This document shows positions 16,786-25,805 of a DNA stretch of 64,000 bases, piece after piece. The DNA is taken from NCBI GenBank assembly GCA_948524275.1, contig CAOSLI010000001.1:372001-436000 (forward strand), read 5' to 3'. The position numbers were made by a program, and so were the translations under genes. The notes below the pieces were generated by a model that was not told where the DNA came from, made no database searches, and was given only the letters and a program-made list of their open reading frames with translations. Source of the DNA: an uncultured Clostridia bacterium. GTDB taxonomy: Bacteria; Bacillota; Clostridia; TANB77; CAG-508. Every line of letters begins with the position of its first letter. Positions within the stretch are counted from its first letter, which is position 1.

Positions 16786-17874
16786 ATGAGTGATAGAATA
16801 AAAAACATAGTAGTTACAATATCTTTTCTATTGGTTATCATATCTATATTTCTAATAAATCTAATAAAAGAAGATACACAAATATCATTGACTGAAAGAA
16901 GAAAATTAGAGCAGTTTCCTAAATTTTCTATAAAAACATTATTGGATGGTAGCTTATTTGAAAAATTTGAAAAGTATACAATGGATCAATTTCCAGCAAG
17001 AGAGGAATTTAGAACTTTAAAAGCAAATGTAGAAATGAGTTTGTTAAAAAAACAAGATAGTAATAATATTTATCAATATAATGGAAAATTAGTAGAACAA
17101 CTATATCCACTAAACGAAAAATCAGTGGTGAATTTGACGAACAAAATGAATGAGATAAAAGATAAGTATATAACAAATGAAAATAAAGTTTATTATACAA
17201 TTGTTCCAGATAAAAATTATTTTGTAAATAAAAATAACCTAAAACTGGATTATCAAAAACTGAAAGATATAATGAGTAATCGTTTAAAATGGGCACAGTA
17301 TATTGAAATATTTGATTGTTTGGAATTATCTAACTATTACAATACAGATTCTCACTGGAAACAGGAAAGACTGCAAAAAGTTGTAGATAGAATTGCAAGT
17401 AAAATGAACTTAAAATTAGATGATAATTATGAAGAGAAGAAAATAACTGATTTTAAAGGTGTTTATGCAGGACAATTTCCAGTTAAAATTGAAAATGATG
17501 AAATAAGAGTATTAACAAATAATACAATAGAAAGTTGTATAGTATATAACTACGAAACTAACAAAAAAACAAAAATATATGATATGGATAAAATAAATGC
17601 GCCAGATAAATATGATATATTCTTATCAGGAGCTGCACCACTAATTTCAATTCAAAATCCGAATAACCATAATGATAAAGAACTAATTGTTTTTAGAGAT
17701 TCATATGGAAGTAGCTTAGTACCGCTATTAGTAGAAGAATATAGTAAAATAACATTAATAGATACTAGATACATATCTACAAGAATACTGGCAGAATATA
17801 TAGATTTTAATGATAAAGATATATTGTTTATGTATAGTACATCCATTATTAACAATAGTACTTCCCTAAAATAA
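16786..17874 (+). CDS. DHHW/AlgJ-like SGNH acetyl-transfer protein
   Basis: 362 residues. An N-terminal signal-anchor (about 6-26) leads to an extracytoplasmic SGNH-hydrolase-like domain of the DHHW family, partner of MBOAT acyltransferases. The signature TDSHWKQ holds Asp188-Ser189-His190-Trp191, and FRDSYGSSLVPLL near residue 304 contains the nucleophile-type Ser block. It would take the acyl group from the MBOAT enzyme and transfer it to polysaccharide outside the cell. Coupled to 15383-16774; ribosome binding site TAGGAGG. Confidence 0.88.
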   Translation: MSDRIKNIVVTISFLLVIISIFLINLIKEDTQISLTERRKLEQFPKFSIKTLLDGSLFEKFEKYTMDQFPAREEFRTLKANVEMSLLKKQDSNNIYQYNGKLVEQLYPLNEKSVVNLTNKMNEIKDKYITNENKVYYTIVPDKNYFVNKNNLKLDYQKLKDIMSNRLKWAQYIEIFDCLELSNYYNTDSHWKQERLQKVVDRIASKMNLKLDDNYEEKKITDFKGVYAGQFPVKIENDEIRVLTNNTIESCIVYNYETNKKTKIYDMDKINAPDKYDIFLSGAAPLISIQNPNNHNDKELIVFRDSYGSSLVPLLVEEYSKITLIDTRYISTRILAEYIDFNDKDILFMYSTSIINNSTSLK

Positions 17875-17960
17875 AAGAAACATTGCTTTGTGTATTGCCA
17901 AATCAAAAAATATAGAATATAATAAACCATGTATAAAAATTCAGTTAGGAGGATATAAAT

Positions 17961-19343
17961 ATGATAGATTCAATGGATACAATAGTTAATTTATGCAAGG
18001 CAAGAGGATATATATATCCTGGCTCAGAGATTTATGGAGGATTAGCTAACTCTTGGGACTATGGACCTTTAGGAGTAGAACTAAAAAATAATATAAAAAA
18101 TGCTTGGAGAAAGAAATTTATCCAAGAACAAAAAGATATAGTAGGATTAGATGCAGCAATTATTATGAATCCAGAAACTTGGGTTGCAACAGGACATGTT
18201 GCAGGTTTTTCAGACCCATTAATTGACTGCAAAGAGTGTAAAACAAGACATAGAGCAGATAAGCTAATTGAAGAGTGGGCTCATGAACATAATCAGGATA
18301 TAGTTGCAGATGGTTGGACAGATGAAGAATTAGTAAACTACATAAATGATAATAAAATTGCATGTCCAAACTGTGGAAAAAACAATTTTACTGGAATTAG
18401 AAAATTTAATTTAATGTTTAAGACTTTCCAAGGTGTAACAGAAGATAGTACATCAACAGTTTATTTAAGACCAGAAACAGCTCAAGGTATATTTGTAGAC
18501 TTTAAAAATGTGTTAAGAACAACAAGAAAAAAGATGCCTATGGGTATTGCACAGATAGGAAAAGCATTTAGAAATGAAATAACCCCTGGAAACTTTACAT
18601 TTAGAACTCGTGAATTTGAACAAATGGAACTTGAATTCTTCTGTAAGCCAGGAACTGATTTAGAATGGTTTAAATATTGGAAAGAATTTTGCAAGAAATG
18701 GCTTCTTGATTTAGGTATTAAAGAAGAAAATATTAGATTAAGAGACCATTCAAAGGAAGAATTAGTATTTTATAGCAAAGCTACAACTGATATAGAATTT
18801 GCATTTCCATTTGGATGGGGAGAACTTTGGGGAATTGCTGATAGAACAGATTATGATTTAACTAGACATTCAGAGCATTCAAAACAAGATTTAAGTTATT
18901 TAGATTCAGATACAAACGAAAAATACATTCCTTATGTTATAGAACCATCATTAGGAGCAGATAGAGTAGCCTTGGCATTCCTTTGCAACAGCTATGAAGT
19001 AGAAGATTTAGGAGAAGGAGATTCAAGGGTTGTAATGCATTTGCATCCAGTAATAGCGCCATATAAAGTTGCAATTTTACCATTATCTAAAAAATTAAAT
19101 GAAAAAGCAAATGAAGTTTTCGATAAGCTTTCTAAGAAATTTAGCTGTGATTATGATGAGGCAGGTTCTATTGGAAAAAGATATAGAAGAGAAGATGAAA
19201 TTGGAACACCATATTGCGTTACTATTGATTTTGATACACTAGAAGATAATCAAGTAACTGTAAGGGATAGAGATACAATGGAACAAATTCGTATTCCAAT
19301 TGACGAACTTGAAAATTATATAAGTGAAAAAATTAAATTTTAA
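17961..19343 (+). CDS. glyS: Glycyl-tRNA synthetase (dimeric alpha2 type)
   Basis: 460 aa class II synthetase of the single-chain type found in Gram-positives and eukaryotes. It starts LCKARGYIYPGSEIYGGL; the insertion carries CKECKTRH and CPNCGKNNF (zinc-ribbon Cys pairs at about 85-90 and 135-138). Motif 2 is in GKAFRNEITPGNFTFRTREFEQMELEFF, motif 3 is EPSLGADRVALAF, and an anticodon-binding domain ends the protein. No T-box leader is visible in the 86 bases upstream. It matters here because every CGG frameshift in this window resumes with a Gly codon. Confidence 0.96.
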   Translation: MIDSMDTIVNLCKARGYIYPGSEIYGGLANSWDYGPLGVELKNNIKNAWRKKFIQEQKDIVGLDAAIIMNPETWVATGHVAGFSDPLIDCKECKTRHRADKLIEEWAHEHNQDIVADGWTDEELVNYINDNKIACPNCGKNNFTGIRKFNLMFKTFQGVTEDSTSTVYLRPETAQGIFVDFKNVLRTTRKKMPMGIAQIGKAFRNEITPGNFTFRTREFEQMELEFFCKPGTDLEWFKYWKEFCKKWLLDLGIKEENIRLRDHSKEELVFYSKATTDIEFAFPFGWGELWGIADRTDYDLTRHSEHSKQDLSYLDSDTNEKYIPYVIEPSLGADRVALAFLCNSYEVEDLGEGDSRVVMHLHPVIAPYKVAILPLSKKLNEKANEVFDKLSKKFSCDYDEAGSIGKRYRREDEIGTPYCVTIDFDTLEDNQVTVRDRDTMEQIRIPIDELENYISEKIKF

Positions 19344-19351
19344 TTTTGGCT

Positions 19352-19422
19352 AAGGGGTGTCCCCTTGGTCGACCAGAGGGACGTCCTTTTTGGTCGACCA
19401 AAAGACCCGTCCCTCTGGTTGA
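19352..19422. repeat. GGGACG/GTCGAC palindromic repeat, copy 3
   Basis: Near-exact reverse complement of the element at 6745-6813, with TGGTCGACCAAAA and CGTCC/GGGACG blocks in the mirrored order. It sits directly before mreB. Confidence 0.75.
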
Positions 19423-19440
19423 TGAAAGGAAAAAATAAAG

Positions 19441-20436
19441 TTGAGTGAAGATATTGGTATTGATTTAGGGACAACTACTGTAATTGCATATGTTAAGGGT
19501 AAAGGAATTGTATTAAGAGAACCTACAGTAGTGTCAATAGATAAAAACACAAAAGAGGCAATAAGCTATGGAAGAGAAGCGGAAAGAATGATTGGAAGGA
19601 ATCCTTGCAATATTGATGTCGTAAGACCTTTAAAAGATGGAGTTATATCAAATTTTACTGTTACTATTAAAATGTTAAAACATTACTTAAAAAAAGCAAT
19701 AGGAAAAAAATTATTAGCACCAAGAGTTATGATATGTGTTCCATCACAAGTAACTGAAGTAGAAAAGAGGTCAGTAGTAGATGCTGCTATTCAGGCTGGA
19801 GCAAAAAAGGTTTATCTAATAGAAGAACCAGTAGCTGCAGCAATCGGTGCTGGAATTGATATATCCAAGCCATCGGGAAACTTAGTTGTAGATATTGGTG
19901 GTGGCACAACTGATATAGCTGTTATATCTATTGGAGGTTCAGTTGTAAGCACATCAATCAAAATTGGAGGAAATAAATTTGATGAAGAGATTATAAAATA
20001 TATTAAGAAAAAGTACAAGGTTTTAATAGGTGAAAAGACTGCAGAAGAAATTAAAACTACAATTGGTTCAGCATATCCAATGGACGATGACAAAGAAATG
20101 AATGTCAGAGGCAGAAACTTAAATAGTGGTCTTCCATCAGAAATAACAATAAACGATAAAGAAATACTAAATATAATACTTCCAGAAGCTCTTAAAATTA
20201 TAGAAGCTGTTAAATCAACAATTGAAAAAGCTCCACCAGAACTTATGGAAGATGTAAGCAGAAAAGGAATATACATGACAGGTGGAGGAAGCTTAATATA
20301 TGGTATAGATAGACTATTGCAAGAAAGCATAGGCATAAATGTAATGATTGCACAAGATGCAGAGTCATCAGTAGCAATCGGAACTGGAAAAGCATTAGAA
20401 AACATAAAAATATTAGATGCAAAGGCTAGAAAATAA
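19441..20436 (+). CDS. mreB: Rod-shape actin homologue MreB/Mbl
   Basis: 331-residue bacterial actin that organises lateral wall synthesis. Phosphate 1 loop DIGIDLGTTTVIAYVKG (from residue 3), phosphate 2 loop VVDIGGGTTDIAVISIGG near 148, and adenosine loop MTGGGSLIYGIDRLL near 279. The start is TTG at 19441 with AAAGGA upstream; the conserved N-terminus leaves no room for another start. No mreC or mreD follows, so this is an isolated mreB/mbl copy. Confidence 0.93.
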   Translation: MSEDIGIDLGTTTVIAYVKGKGIVLREPTVVSIDKNTKEAISYGREAERMIGRNPCNIDVVRPLKDGVISNFTVTIKMLKHYLKKAIGKKLLAPRVMICVPSQVTEVEKRSVVDAAIQAGAKKVYLIEEPVAAAIGAGIDISKPSGNLVVDIGGGTTDIAVISIGGSVVSTSIKIGGNKFDEEIIKYIKKKYKVLIGEKTAEEIKTTIGSAYPMDDDKEMNVRGRNLNSGLPSEITINDKEILNIILPEALKIIEAVKSTIEKAPPELMEDVSRKGIYMTGGGSLIYGIDRLLQESIGINVMIAQDAESSVAIGTGKALENIKILDAKARK

Positions 20437-20481
20437 AAAATAATGGATGTATAAATTGTTATAAAAAGAGGGGTAAATAAA

Positions 20482-22336
20482 ATGAATATAAATATAAAAA
20501 TACCAAAACTTAAATTCAAAAAAATAAAAATGGACACAGTTGATGATTTAGACGATGTAAAGATTGATTATGAAAATCTAAAAAAAGAAGAAAGTAAAAA
20601 GACAAAAGTTGGACCATATCCTATCACAAATTATAAAACTGTTAAAGAATTCTTTTATAGATCTGTTAAATTATACCCAAAAGAAGACTGCATACTAGAA
20701 AAGCCAGACCATAAAGCTCCATACAAGACTGCTACATACGAAGAATTTGGAAGAGATGTAAATGCTTTAGGAACAGCTTTAGTAAAATTACTTAATCAAA
20801 AAGATAAAAGAGTTGTAATAATAGGCGAAACACAATATGGTTGGTATGTGTCTTATATGGCAATGCTTTGTCGGAGTTGGAATAGCTGTACCAATAGACA
20901 AGGAACTTCCAACAAACGAAATTGAAAACTTAGTTAGGAGAAGCAAAGCAACAGCTATAATATATTCACCAAAAAAAGCAGAGGATATTAAAAAAATAAG
21001 AGAAACAGTAAATGGAATAGAATATTTTATAGAAATGAAATCAGATAAACCATTAGAGGGAAGTGATGTAGGACTAAATTATCTAATAGAAAGTGGAAAG
21101 AAGATACTTGATTCTGGAGATACAAGTTTCGAAGAAATTGAAATTGATCCAGAGGAATTTAAATTATTGATATTTACATCAGGGACAACATCAAATGCTA
21201 AAGGAGTAATGATATGCAACAGAAATTTAGCAGAAAATATAAATGCTGTAAATGCGTATGTAAAAATATATCCAAGTGACATATTTTTCTCAGTACTTCC
21301 ACTTCATCATACATATGAATCAACTATTGGATTTTTAGTTCCAATGGCTACAGGAGCTAGTGTGGCAGTGTGTGAAGGATTAAAATATATTGTGCCAAAC
21401 CTACAAGAAGCAAAACCAACAGCCGTTTTAGCTGTTCCGCTATTAATCGAAAGTATACATAAAAAAATAAATGAAAGTATAAAAAAAGGTGGAAAAGAGA
21501 AATTAGTTAATTCGATGATATATATTACAAATGGATTAAAAGCAATAGGGATTGATATTAAGAAAAAAGTATTTAAAGAAATATATGATAACTTAGGTGG
21601 CAATCTGAGATTAATGGTATCAGCAGCAGCTCCGATAGATAAGAAAGTTGGAGACTGGTTAACTGATATAGGAATATTATTCTTACAAGGATATGGTCTT
21701 ACAGAAACAGCACCAATATCAGCTGTAACCCCTGATTATAAAACGATGGTTGGTTCAGCTGGAAGAGCTATTGTTCAAGCAGATGTCAAAATTGATAATC
21801 CTAATGAAAATGGAGAAGGTGAGATAATGATAAAAACACCAACTCTTATGCTTGGATATTATGAAGATGAAGAGGAAACTAAGAAGGCTATAACAGAAGA
21901 AGGCTATTTTCACACTGGAGATATAGGATATATAGATGATGATAAATACATATATGTAACTGGAAGAAGTAAGAATGTTATTGTAACTCAAAATGGTAAA
22001 AATATTTATCCAGAAGAAATTGAAATGCTAATTGAAAAAATACCAGAAGTTAAAGAAGTTATGGTATATGGAAAAGAGCCAGAAGTAGATGACAAAAAAA
22101 GAGATGCAAAAGAGCTTATAATAACTGCGAGAGTTATACCAGATATAGATGAACTAAATAAGACAAAAGAGAATATGTCTAAAGAAGAAATACATGATAT
22201 TATATGGAATCAAATTAAAGAAATTAACAAGAAGCTTACTTCATATAAAGCAGTTAAATGCCTTGAAATTAAAGAAGGAGAATTCGAAAAGACATCAACA
22301 ATGAAAATCAAGAGATACAAAGAACTAAAAAAATAA
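20482..22336 (+). CDS. Long-chain acyl-CoA/acyl-ACP ligase, needs +1 shift at CGG (20872)
   Basis: One gene in two frames: 20482-20871 and 20873-22336, together 617 aa, a normal length for AMP-dependent long-chain acyl-CoA synthetases. The upstream part ends ETQYGWYVSYMAMLC and the downstream part resumes GVGIAVPIDKELPTNE, both matching the family without a gap once the C of the CGG codon at 20872-20874 is skipped. Downstream motifs are intact: TSGTTSNAKGVMI (P-loop), GYGLTETAP, and YFHTGDIGYIDDD with the KNGKNIYPEEIE-type hinge. The downstream frame has no plausible start of its own. A paralogue without a frameshift lies at 43912-45609. It would activate fatty acids as acyl-AMP/CoA. Confidence 0.85.
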
Positions 22337-22350
22337 TTTTTTCAACAATT

Positions 22351-22390
22351 TGGGATGCGCACTTTTGGCTCAAACCAAAAGGGACAGACT
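22351..22390. repeat. Degenerate GGGAC-type palindrome, copy 4
   Basis: TTTTGG (22363-22368) and CCAAAA (22375-22380) with GGGAC following; a shortened relative of the 6745/19352 elements. The AATGTAACAAAAATGTAA that follows also occurs at 10600. Confidence 0.45.
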
Positions 22391-22431
22391 GAAATGTAAC
22401 AAAAATGTAACAAAAAAATACAAAATATTGC

Positions 22432-22461
22432 TTGACATTAGAATGTGCAATATACTACAAT
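22432..22461 (+). promoter_or_regulatory. Sigma-A-type promoter
   Basis: TTGACA at 22432-22437, an 18-base spacer, TACAAT at 22456-22461; reads into the coiled-coil protein gene. Confidence 0.6.
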
Positions 22462-22526
22462 ATAGAATATAGAGTAAAAGCTATAAATACCATGCTTAAC
22501 ATAATATAAAGGAGGTAATGTTTACA

Positions 22527-23450
22527 ATGCCTAGAAGAGGGATAGTAAACGTGAGAATGGTAATCACGGAAGAAAAAATTTTATCAAATATAGAAAAGGT
22601 TCAAAGATTAATAAATCCTAACAGTAAGAAGCAAATAATTGAATTAGATGATAATTCATACTTCAAGGATTTAGTAGAATCTATTAAGACCTATTTAATA
22701 GAGTACCCTAAAAAGAAAAATTTCCCTAAAGAAGTATATGATGCAGCTTACGAATTAGTAGAATATGCAACTGTACAATTTGAGGAAAATACAAAACAGA
22801 TAGAGAGTTTAATTAAACAAAGGGAAAACAATATAAAAGCAGCATCTGTTCTAAAGCAAACTTTATCAATTGTTCAAAGTCAAGATGAAGAATGGAAAAA
22901 GAGTGTTGCAGAGATAAATGGAAAATATCCACAAGAAATAATAGATTCACTTGGTGTTATAGGTAGAGCAAAAGATTCAGAATCTGCTAATTCTCAAGAA
23001 GCAGTTAAAAAAATTGAATCAAAGATAGCTAATTTAGAGTCTAACTTACACATTGAAATAGATATGGAAAGAGTTGAAGATAGATCTAAAGCTCTTAGTT
23101 ACATAGGAATAGAAGTTGCAGATGCACTTAAATTTATCCCAACACCAGTTGCAGACGATACAAAGAAAGTTGTTAAGGAAGAACCAGTACAAGCAGTGGC
23201 TAGCAACGCTACACCTGTTAGAAATCCAATTATCACTAACGCTAAGCCAGCAACAAATGTAGCAGCAGCACAAGTTCAAAATGTATCTACATCACAAAAC
23301 TATCAAGTAAATACTAGAGTGGAAGTTAAAGAGTCTCTATGGTCTAAATTTAAGAACAGCAAATTTGTTAGAACCATTAAATATGTAATGAGAATTAAGG
23401 TAGTATTACAATTACCTGAGGCTTTACCAGAAGCAAATACAAACAAATAG
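22527..23450 (+). CDS. Coiled-coil protein of unknown function
   Basis: 307 residues from ATG 22527; ATG 22518 is only 2 bases after GGAGG and so less likely. The body (about 40-200) is highly charged and helical, with heptad-like stretches (TKQIESLIKQRENNIKAAS and KKIESKIANLESNL). A Val/Ala/Pro-rich low-complexity linker (about 215-270) and a basic C-terminus (WSKFKNSKFVRTIKYVMRIK) follow. No signal peptide. I do not recognise the family. The strong ribosome binding site and promoter suggest high expression. A structural or nucleoid/cytoskeletal role is possible but unproven. Confidence 0.7.
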   Translation: MPRRGIVNVRMVITEEKILSNIEKVQRLINPNSKKQIIELDDNSYFKDLVESIKTYLIEYPKKKNFPKEVYDAAYELVEYATVQFEENTKQIESLIKQRENNIKAASVLKQTLSIVQSQDEEWKKSVAEINGKYPQEIIDSLGVIGRAKDSESANSQEAVKKIESKIANLESNLHIEIDMERVEDRSKALSYIGIEVADALKFIPTPVADDTKKVVKEEPVQAVASNATPVRNPIITNAKPATNVAAAQVQNVSTSQNYQVNTRVEVKESLWSKFKNSKFVRTIKYVMRIKVVLQLPEALPEANTNK

Positions 23451-23489
23451 TATAATAAAAAGTAAAATTATATATAATATAAAATAGTT

Positions 23490-23528
23490 TGGCTTGAAAG
23501 CTAAAATGAATAAAGTGCTTTCAAGCCA
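23490..23528 (+). terminator. Stem-loop downstream of coiled-coil gene
   Basis: TGGCTTGAAAGC (23490-23501) is perfectly complementary to GCTTTCAAGCCA (23517-23528). The T-tract is weak, so it is a terminator or mRNA-stabilising hairpin. Confidence 0.6.
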
Positions 23529-23688
23529 GATTAAATTTTGTTTAAATAAAATTTACTTTATCAAAATGATTGAGTAAAATAGATATGATATAAAACTGAA
23601 AAATCACATTTATTTTTATAAAATATATTGACAATAGTTAAAAAATATTATAAAATAAATTTTGTCATGAAAAATATATAATTTATAC

Positions 23689-23765
23689 GCGCCTTTAGCT
23701 CAGTTGGTCAGAGCAACCGGCTCATAACCGGTGGGTCCAAGGTTCGAATCCTTGAAGGCGCACCA
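23689..23765 (+). tRNA. tRNA with CAT anticodon (elongator Met, or Ile2)
   Basis: Full cloverleaf with encoded CCA: acceptor GCGCCTT/AAGGCGC, D-arm TAGCTCAGTTGGTCAGAGC, anticodon stem CCGG/CCGG around loop CTCATAA, T-arm GGTTCGAATCC. The paired 1-72 position excludes initiator tRNA. CAT with this loop can be elongator Met or the lysidine-modified Ile2; sequence alone does not decide. Confidence 0.93.
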
Positions 23766-23824
23766 TTTTTATATAAGAGCATTATATAAAAATATATTTT
23801 TCAATACAATACAATTTAATATTT

Positions 23825-23910
23825 GGGCAGTTGGGTGAGTGGTTAAAACCGCTTGACTGTAAATCAAGTCTCATACGAGTACCATGGTTCGAATCCATGA
23901 CTGCCCACCA
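23825..23910 (+). tRNA. tRNA-Tyr (GTA)
   Basis: Type II tRNA of 86 bases with encoded CCA. Acceptor GGGCAGT/ACTGCCC, anticodon loop CTGTAAA (GTA), a long variable arm (CTCATACGAG) and T-arm TGGTTCGAATCCA. It forms a pair with the CAT tRNA upstream. Confidence 0.95.
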
Positions 23911-24013
23911 AGTTGTTCTAATAAGAACATAAGCAGAAACCTTATATGTACTAAAATTGTATTTATAAGGTTTTTATTTATAGAAAATACAAATAAAAAG
24001 GAGCGTGAGTATT

Positions 24014-24289
24014 ATGGTATATACACTTTGCAAATATGCAGATGAGACCTTAGTTACATTTTCAGATATCCGTAAAAAAGACAATGGAGATGAATATATT
24101 AGAGTTTCTTTTGAACGCCCTACTGAACATGGATTTGATACAGTAGTTTTTGAACTTCCAAGTTATAATATTATAGATAGAGATGGCCAGTATTCAGAGG
24201 AAGAAATAGCATTATTTAAAACAGTAGTAGAACGAGGAGCACCATATTTTTATGAATGGGCTCGTGAAGTGGGAATCCAAATTGCCTAA
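24014..24289 (+). CDS. Small hypothetical protein beside a DUF4160 remnant
   Basis: 91 residues from ATG 24014 (the upstream GTG 24005 touches the AAGGAG site, so ATG is preferred). Mixed alpha/beta, acidic, no membrane segment; the ending is YFYEWAREVG. I do not recognise it with certainty. Its 3' end overlaps the start of a DUF4160-like frame, and small proteins next to DUF4160 are often antitoxin-like partners, so it may belong to a decayed toxin-antitoxin-like pair. Confidence 0.6.
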   Translation: MVYTLCKYADETLVTFSDIRKKDNGDEYIRVSFERPTEHGFDTVVFELPSYNIIDRDGQYSEEEIALFKTVVERGAPYFYEWAREVGIQIA

Positions 24290-24449
24290 TATTTTTGAAC
24301 AATATGGTTATAAAATATATTTTTGGTCAAATGAAAATAATGAACCAATTCATGTGCATATTTCAAAAGGTAATCCGCAAGGAAATGCAACTAAAATATG
24401 CATTACAAAAAGTGGGGGATGTATGGAAAGATGTTCATGGAACAGATAA
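24252..24449 (+). pseudogene. Truncated DUF4160 protein
   Basis: 65-codon frame. Residues from about 10 on (LPNIFEQYGYKIYFWSNE, then EPIHVHISKGNP) match the DUF4160 N-terminus, but the conserved C-terminal half is missing: after ITKSGGC the frame degenerates and stops. The break is not a CGG site. Probably a remnant; its start overlaps the preceding gene by about 40 bases. Confidence 0.6.
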
Positions 24450-24485
24450 TATTAGATTTTATTGTTAATATATGAAAGGATAGAA

Positions 24486-25100
24486 ATGATAAAAAATATA
24501 ATTTTTGATTTAGGAAATGTAATTATAAACTATAACCAAAACCATATAATAGATTGTTTTACAAATAATGAAGATGAAATTAAATACATATATGATGAGA
24601 TATTTCATGCACCAGAATGGGCATTGATGGACTTGGGAACCATTACTAATGAACAAGCAATAGAAATAATAAATAAAAGAAATAATTTTAAATATGAAAA
24701 ACTAACACAAGATTTTTTAAATGAATGGTATAAGAAACAATCAATAAACAGAGATATTGTACAAATTGCAAAGACATTAAAGAACAATGGGTACAATTTG
24801 TATGTTTTATCAAATATGGCTAATGCAACGTATGAATATTTTAAAGATGATAAATTCTTTTCTTTGTGTACAGGAATTGTCATTTCCGCACAAGAGCATA
24901 TAAAAAAGCCAGATGAGAAAATATATAGATTACTTTTAGCTAGATATAATTTAAATGCGGAGGAATGTTTATTTATAGATGATGATGATTCAGGAAAAAA
25001 TTATGAAACAGCAAATAAAATAGGAATAAACGGTAGAAGAATTATACCAAACCAAGCAGAAGACGTAAAGAAATTATTACTAGAATACAGTGTGAAATAG
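24486..25100 (+). CDS. HAD-superfamily hydrolase (phosphatase-like)
   Basis: 204 residues from ATG 24486, chosen for GAAAGGATAG upstream; the TTG at 24462 would put the site inside the gene. HAD motif I is IIFDLGNVIIN (nucleophile Asp at about 8), motif II is YVLSNMA near residue 111, motif III Lys is in EHIKKPDEKIY near 144, and motif IV is CLFIDDDDSG near 167. The alpha cap type is as in beta-phosphoglucomutase or epoxide-hydrolase-like HADs. Substrate unknown. Confidence 0.88.
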   Translation: MIKNIIFDLGNVIINYNQNHIIDCFTNNEDEIKYIYDEIFHAPEWALMDLGTITNEQAIEIINKRNNFKYEKLTQDFLNEWYKKQSINRDIVQIAKTLKNNGYNLYVLSNMANATYEYFKDDKFFSLCTGIVISAQEHIKKPDEKIYRLLLARYNLNAEECLFIDDDDSGKNYETANKIGINGRRIIPNQAEDVKKLLLEYSVK

Positions 25101-25162
25101 ATAATAAGAATAATTTGGCGCCTTGCTTAAAATATGGTAAACATAAAATAATTAGAAAACTG

Positions 25163-25191
25163 TTGCAAAAATTATAAAAATGTATTATAAT
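25163..25191 (+). promoter_or_regulatory. Promoter of Cys-rich cassette 1
   Basis: TTGCAA (25163-25168), a 17-base spacer, TATAAT (25186-25191). The same -10 and the bases that follow recur at 26338. Confidence 0.65.
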
Positions 25192-25277
25192 AAGACCAAC
25201 TGTCGTAGCTATTTCGACGAAAAAGATAAATAGCAATGTAGGAAACCTTGGAAAATGACTGTTTTAAGGAGGTAAGC
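25192..25277 (+). ncRNA. Conserved structured 5' leader, copy 1
   Basis: About 85 bases between promoter and start codon, almost identical to 26344-26428. The stem GCTATTT/AAATAGC encloses an alternative GTCG/CGAC pairing; CCTT in AAACCTTGG can pair with AAGG of the ribosome binding site. Conservation between two copies whose coding sequences have diverged points to a cis-acting RNA element. No known riboswitch class recognised. Confidence 0.5.
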
Positions 25278-25278
25278 A

Positions 25279-25515
25279 ATGAGCGTTGAAGGAAAAGCTC
25301 GGGAAGAAATAAAAGAGGAAGCTATATGTGACCTCTGCAATGGATTCCAAAAAAAGATGGACATTGGATATGATTCGAGCGACTATGATGATTGGTTCGA
25401 AGATGATAACCAGAAAGTTGTGTGTACATTTGCACAAAGGGTTATTTGTAGTGGTTTAAGACCTTATGAAGTCAAAAACATTAAAAAACCCGATTGGTGT
25501 CCGAAAAATGAATAA
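25279..25515 (+). CDS. Small four-Cys protein (cassette 1, foreign)
   Basis: 78 residues, acidic, with CDLC (17-20), a single VC near 49 and WCP near the C-terminus: probably a compact zinc site. It shares this layout and the ending PY-V/M-KI-x-P-x-WCPK with the gene at 26430-26669. Base composition is richer in GC than the surroundings and it contains an in-frame CGG (25300) that must be Arg for the frame to stay open. Foreign cargo, likely phage or conjugative-element derived; function unknown. Confidence 0.75.
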   Translation: MSVEGKAREEIKEEAICDLCNGFQKKMDIGYDSSDYDDWFEDDNQKVVCTFAQRVICSGLRPYEVKNIKKPDWCPKNE

Positions 25516-25541
25516 TCACAACAAAAACTTAATTTAATACC

Positions 25542-25571
25542 TAGCCCCGAAGTATAATAACTTCGGGGCTA
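25542..25571 (+). terminator. Intrinsic terminator of cassette 1
   Basis: TAGCCCCGAAG (25542-25552) pairs perfectly with CTTCGGGGCTA (25561-25571), followed by ATTTATT. Confidence 0.85.
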
Positions 25572-25696
25572 ATTTATTATTAATTTTACTAAAGATACTT
25601 ACAATATTAAATTTTAATTAAGACATTTTCTCAAATGATTTATTAAGACATTATCATAAATGAATTATATAATATAAAATCTGAATAAAAGTAAAT

Positions 25697-25725
25697 TTGA
25701 CTAAGAGTCTGAAAAATGTTATACT
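25697..25725 (+). promoter_or_regulatory. Promoter of lipoprotein cassette
   Basis: TTGACT (25697-25702), a 17-base spacer, TATACT (25720-25725). Two hairpins follow in the leader: TGTCCC/GGGACA and GTTGCGCAAT/TTGTGCAAC, then AAAGGAGG. Confidence 0.65.
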
Positions 25726-25805
25726 ATAAAGGATACAAGCCACAGTGTCCCAAAGGGACAGTTGCGCAATGTATTGTGCAACGCTGAACAAAGGAGGAAT
25801 TCTTA

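Noticed and set aside
17875..17960. T-box riboswitch upstream of glyS (also looked at argS and tyrS)
   Set aside because: The upstream spaces are too short and lack the conserved T-box sequence and terminator.
19812..20537. 241-codon - strand ORF opposite mreB
   Set aside because: Shadow frame of a clearly conserved gene; composition (Ile/Ser/Phe-rich) is typical of antisense frames.
20837..20925. Two separate overlapping ligase genes instead of one frameshifted gene
   Set aside because: The downstream frame has no ribosome binding site and its first residues are out-of-frame translation of conserved sequence; the family alignment joins exactly at the CGG.
24252..24449. DUF4160 break as another CGG frameshift
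   Set aside because: No CGG is present and the downstream sequence does not resume the domain in any frame.
23689..24480. tRNA-associated integration site (att) for a mobile element
   Set aside because: No integrase follows and I found no duplicated tRNA 3' end downstream.
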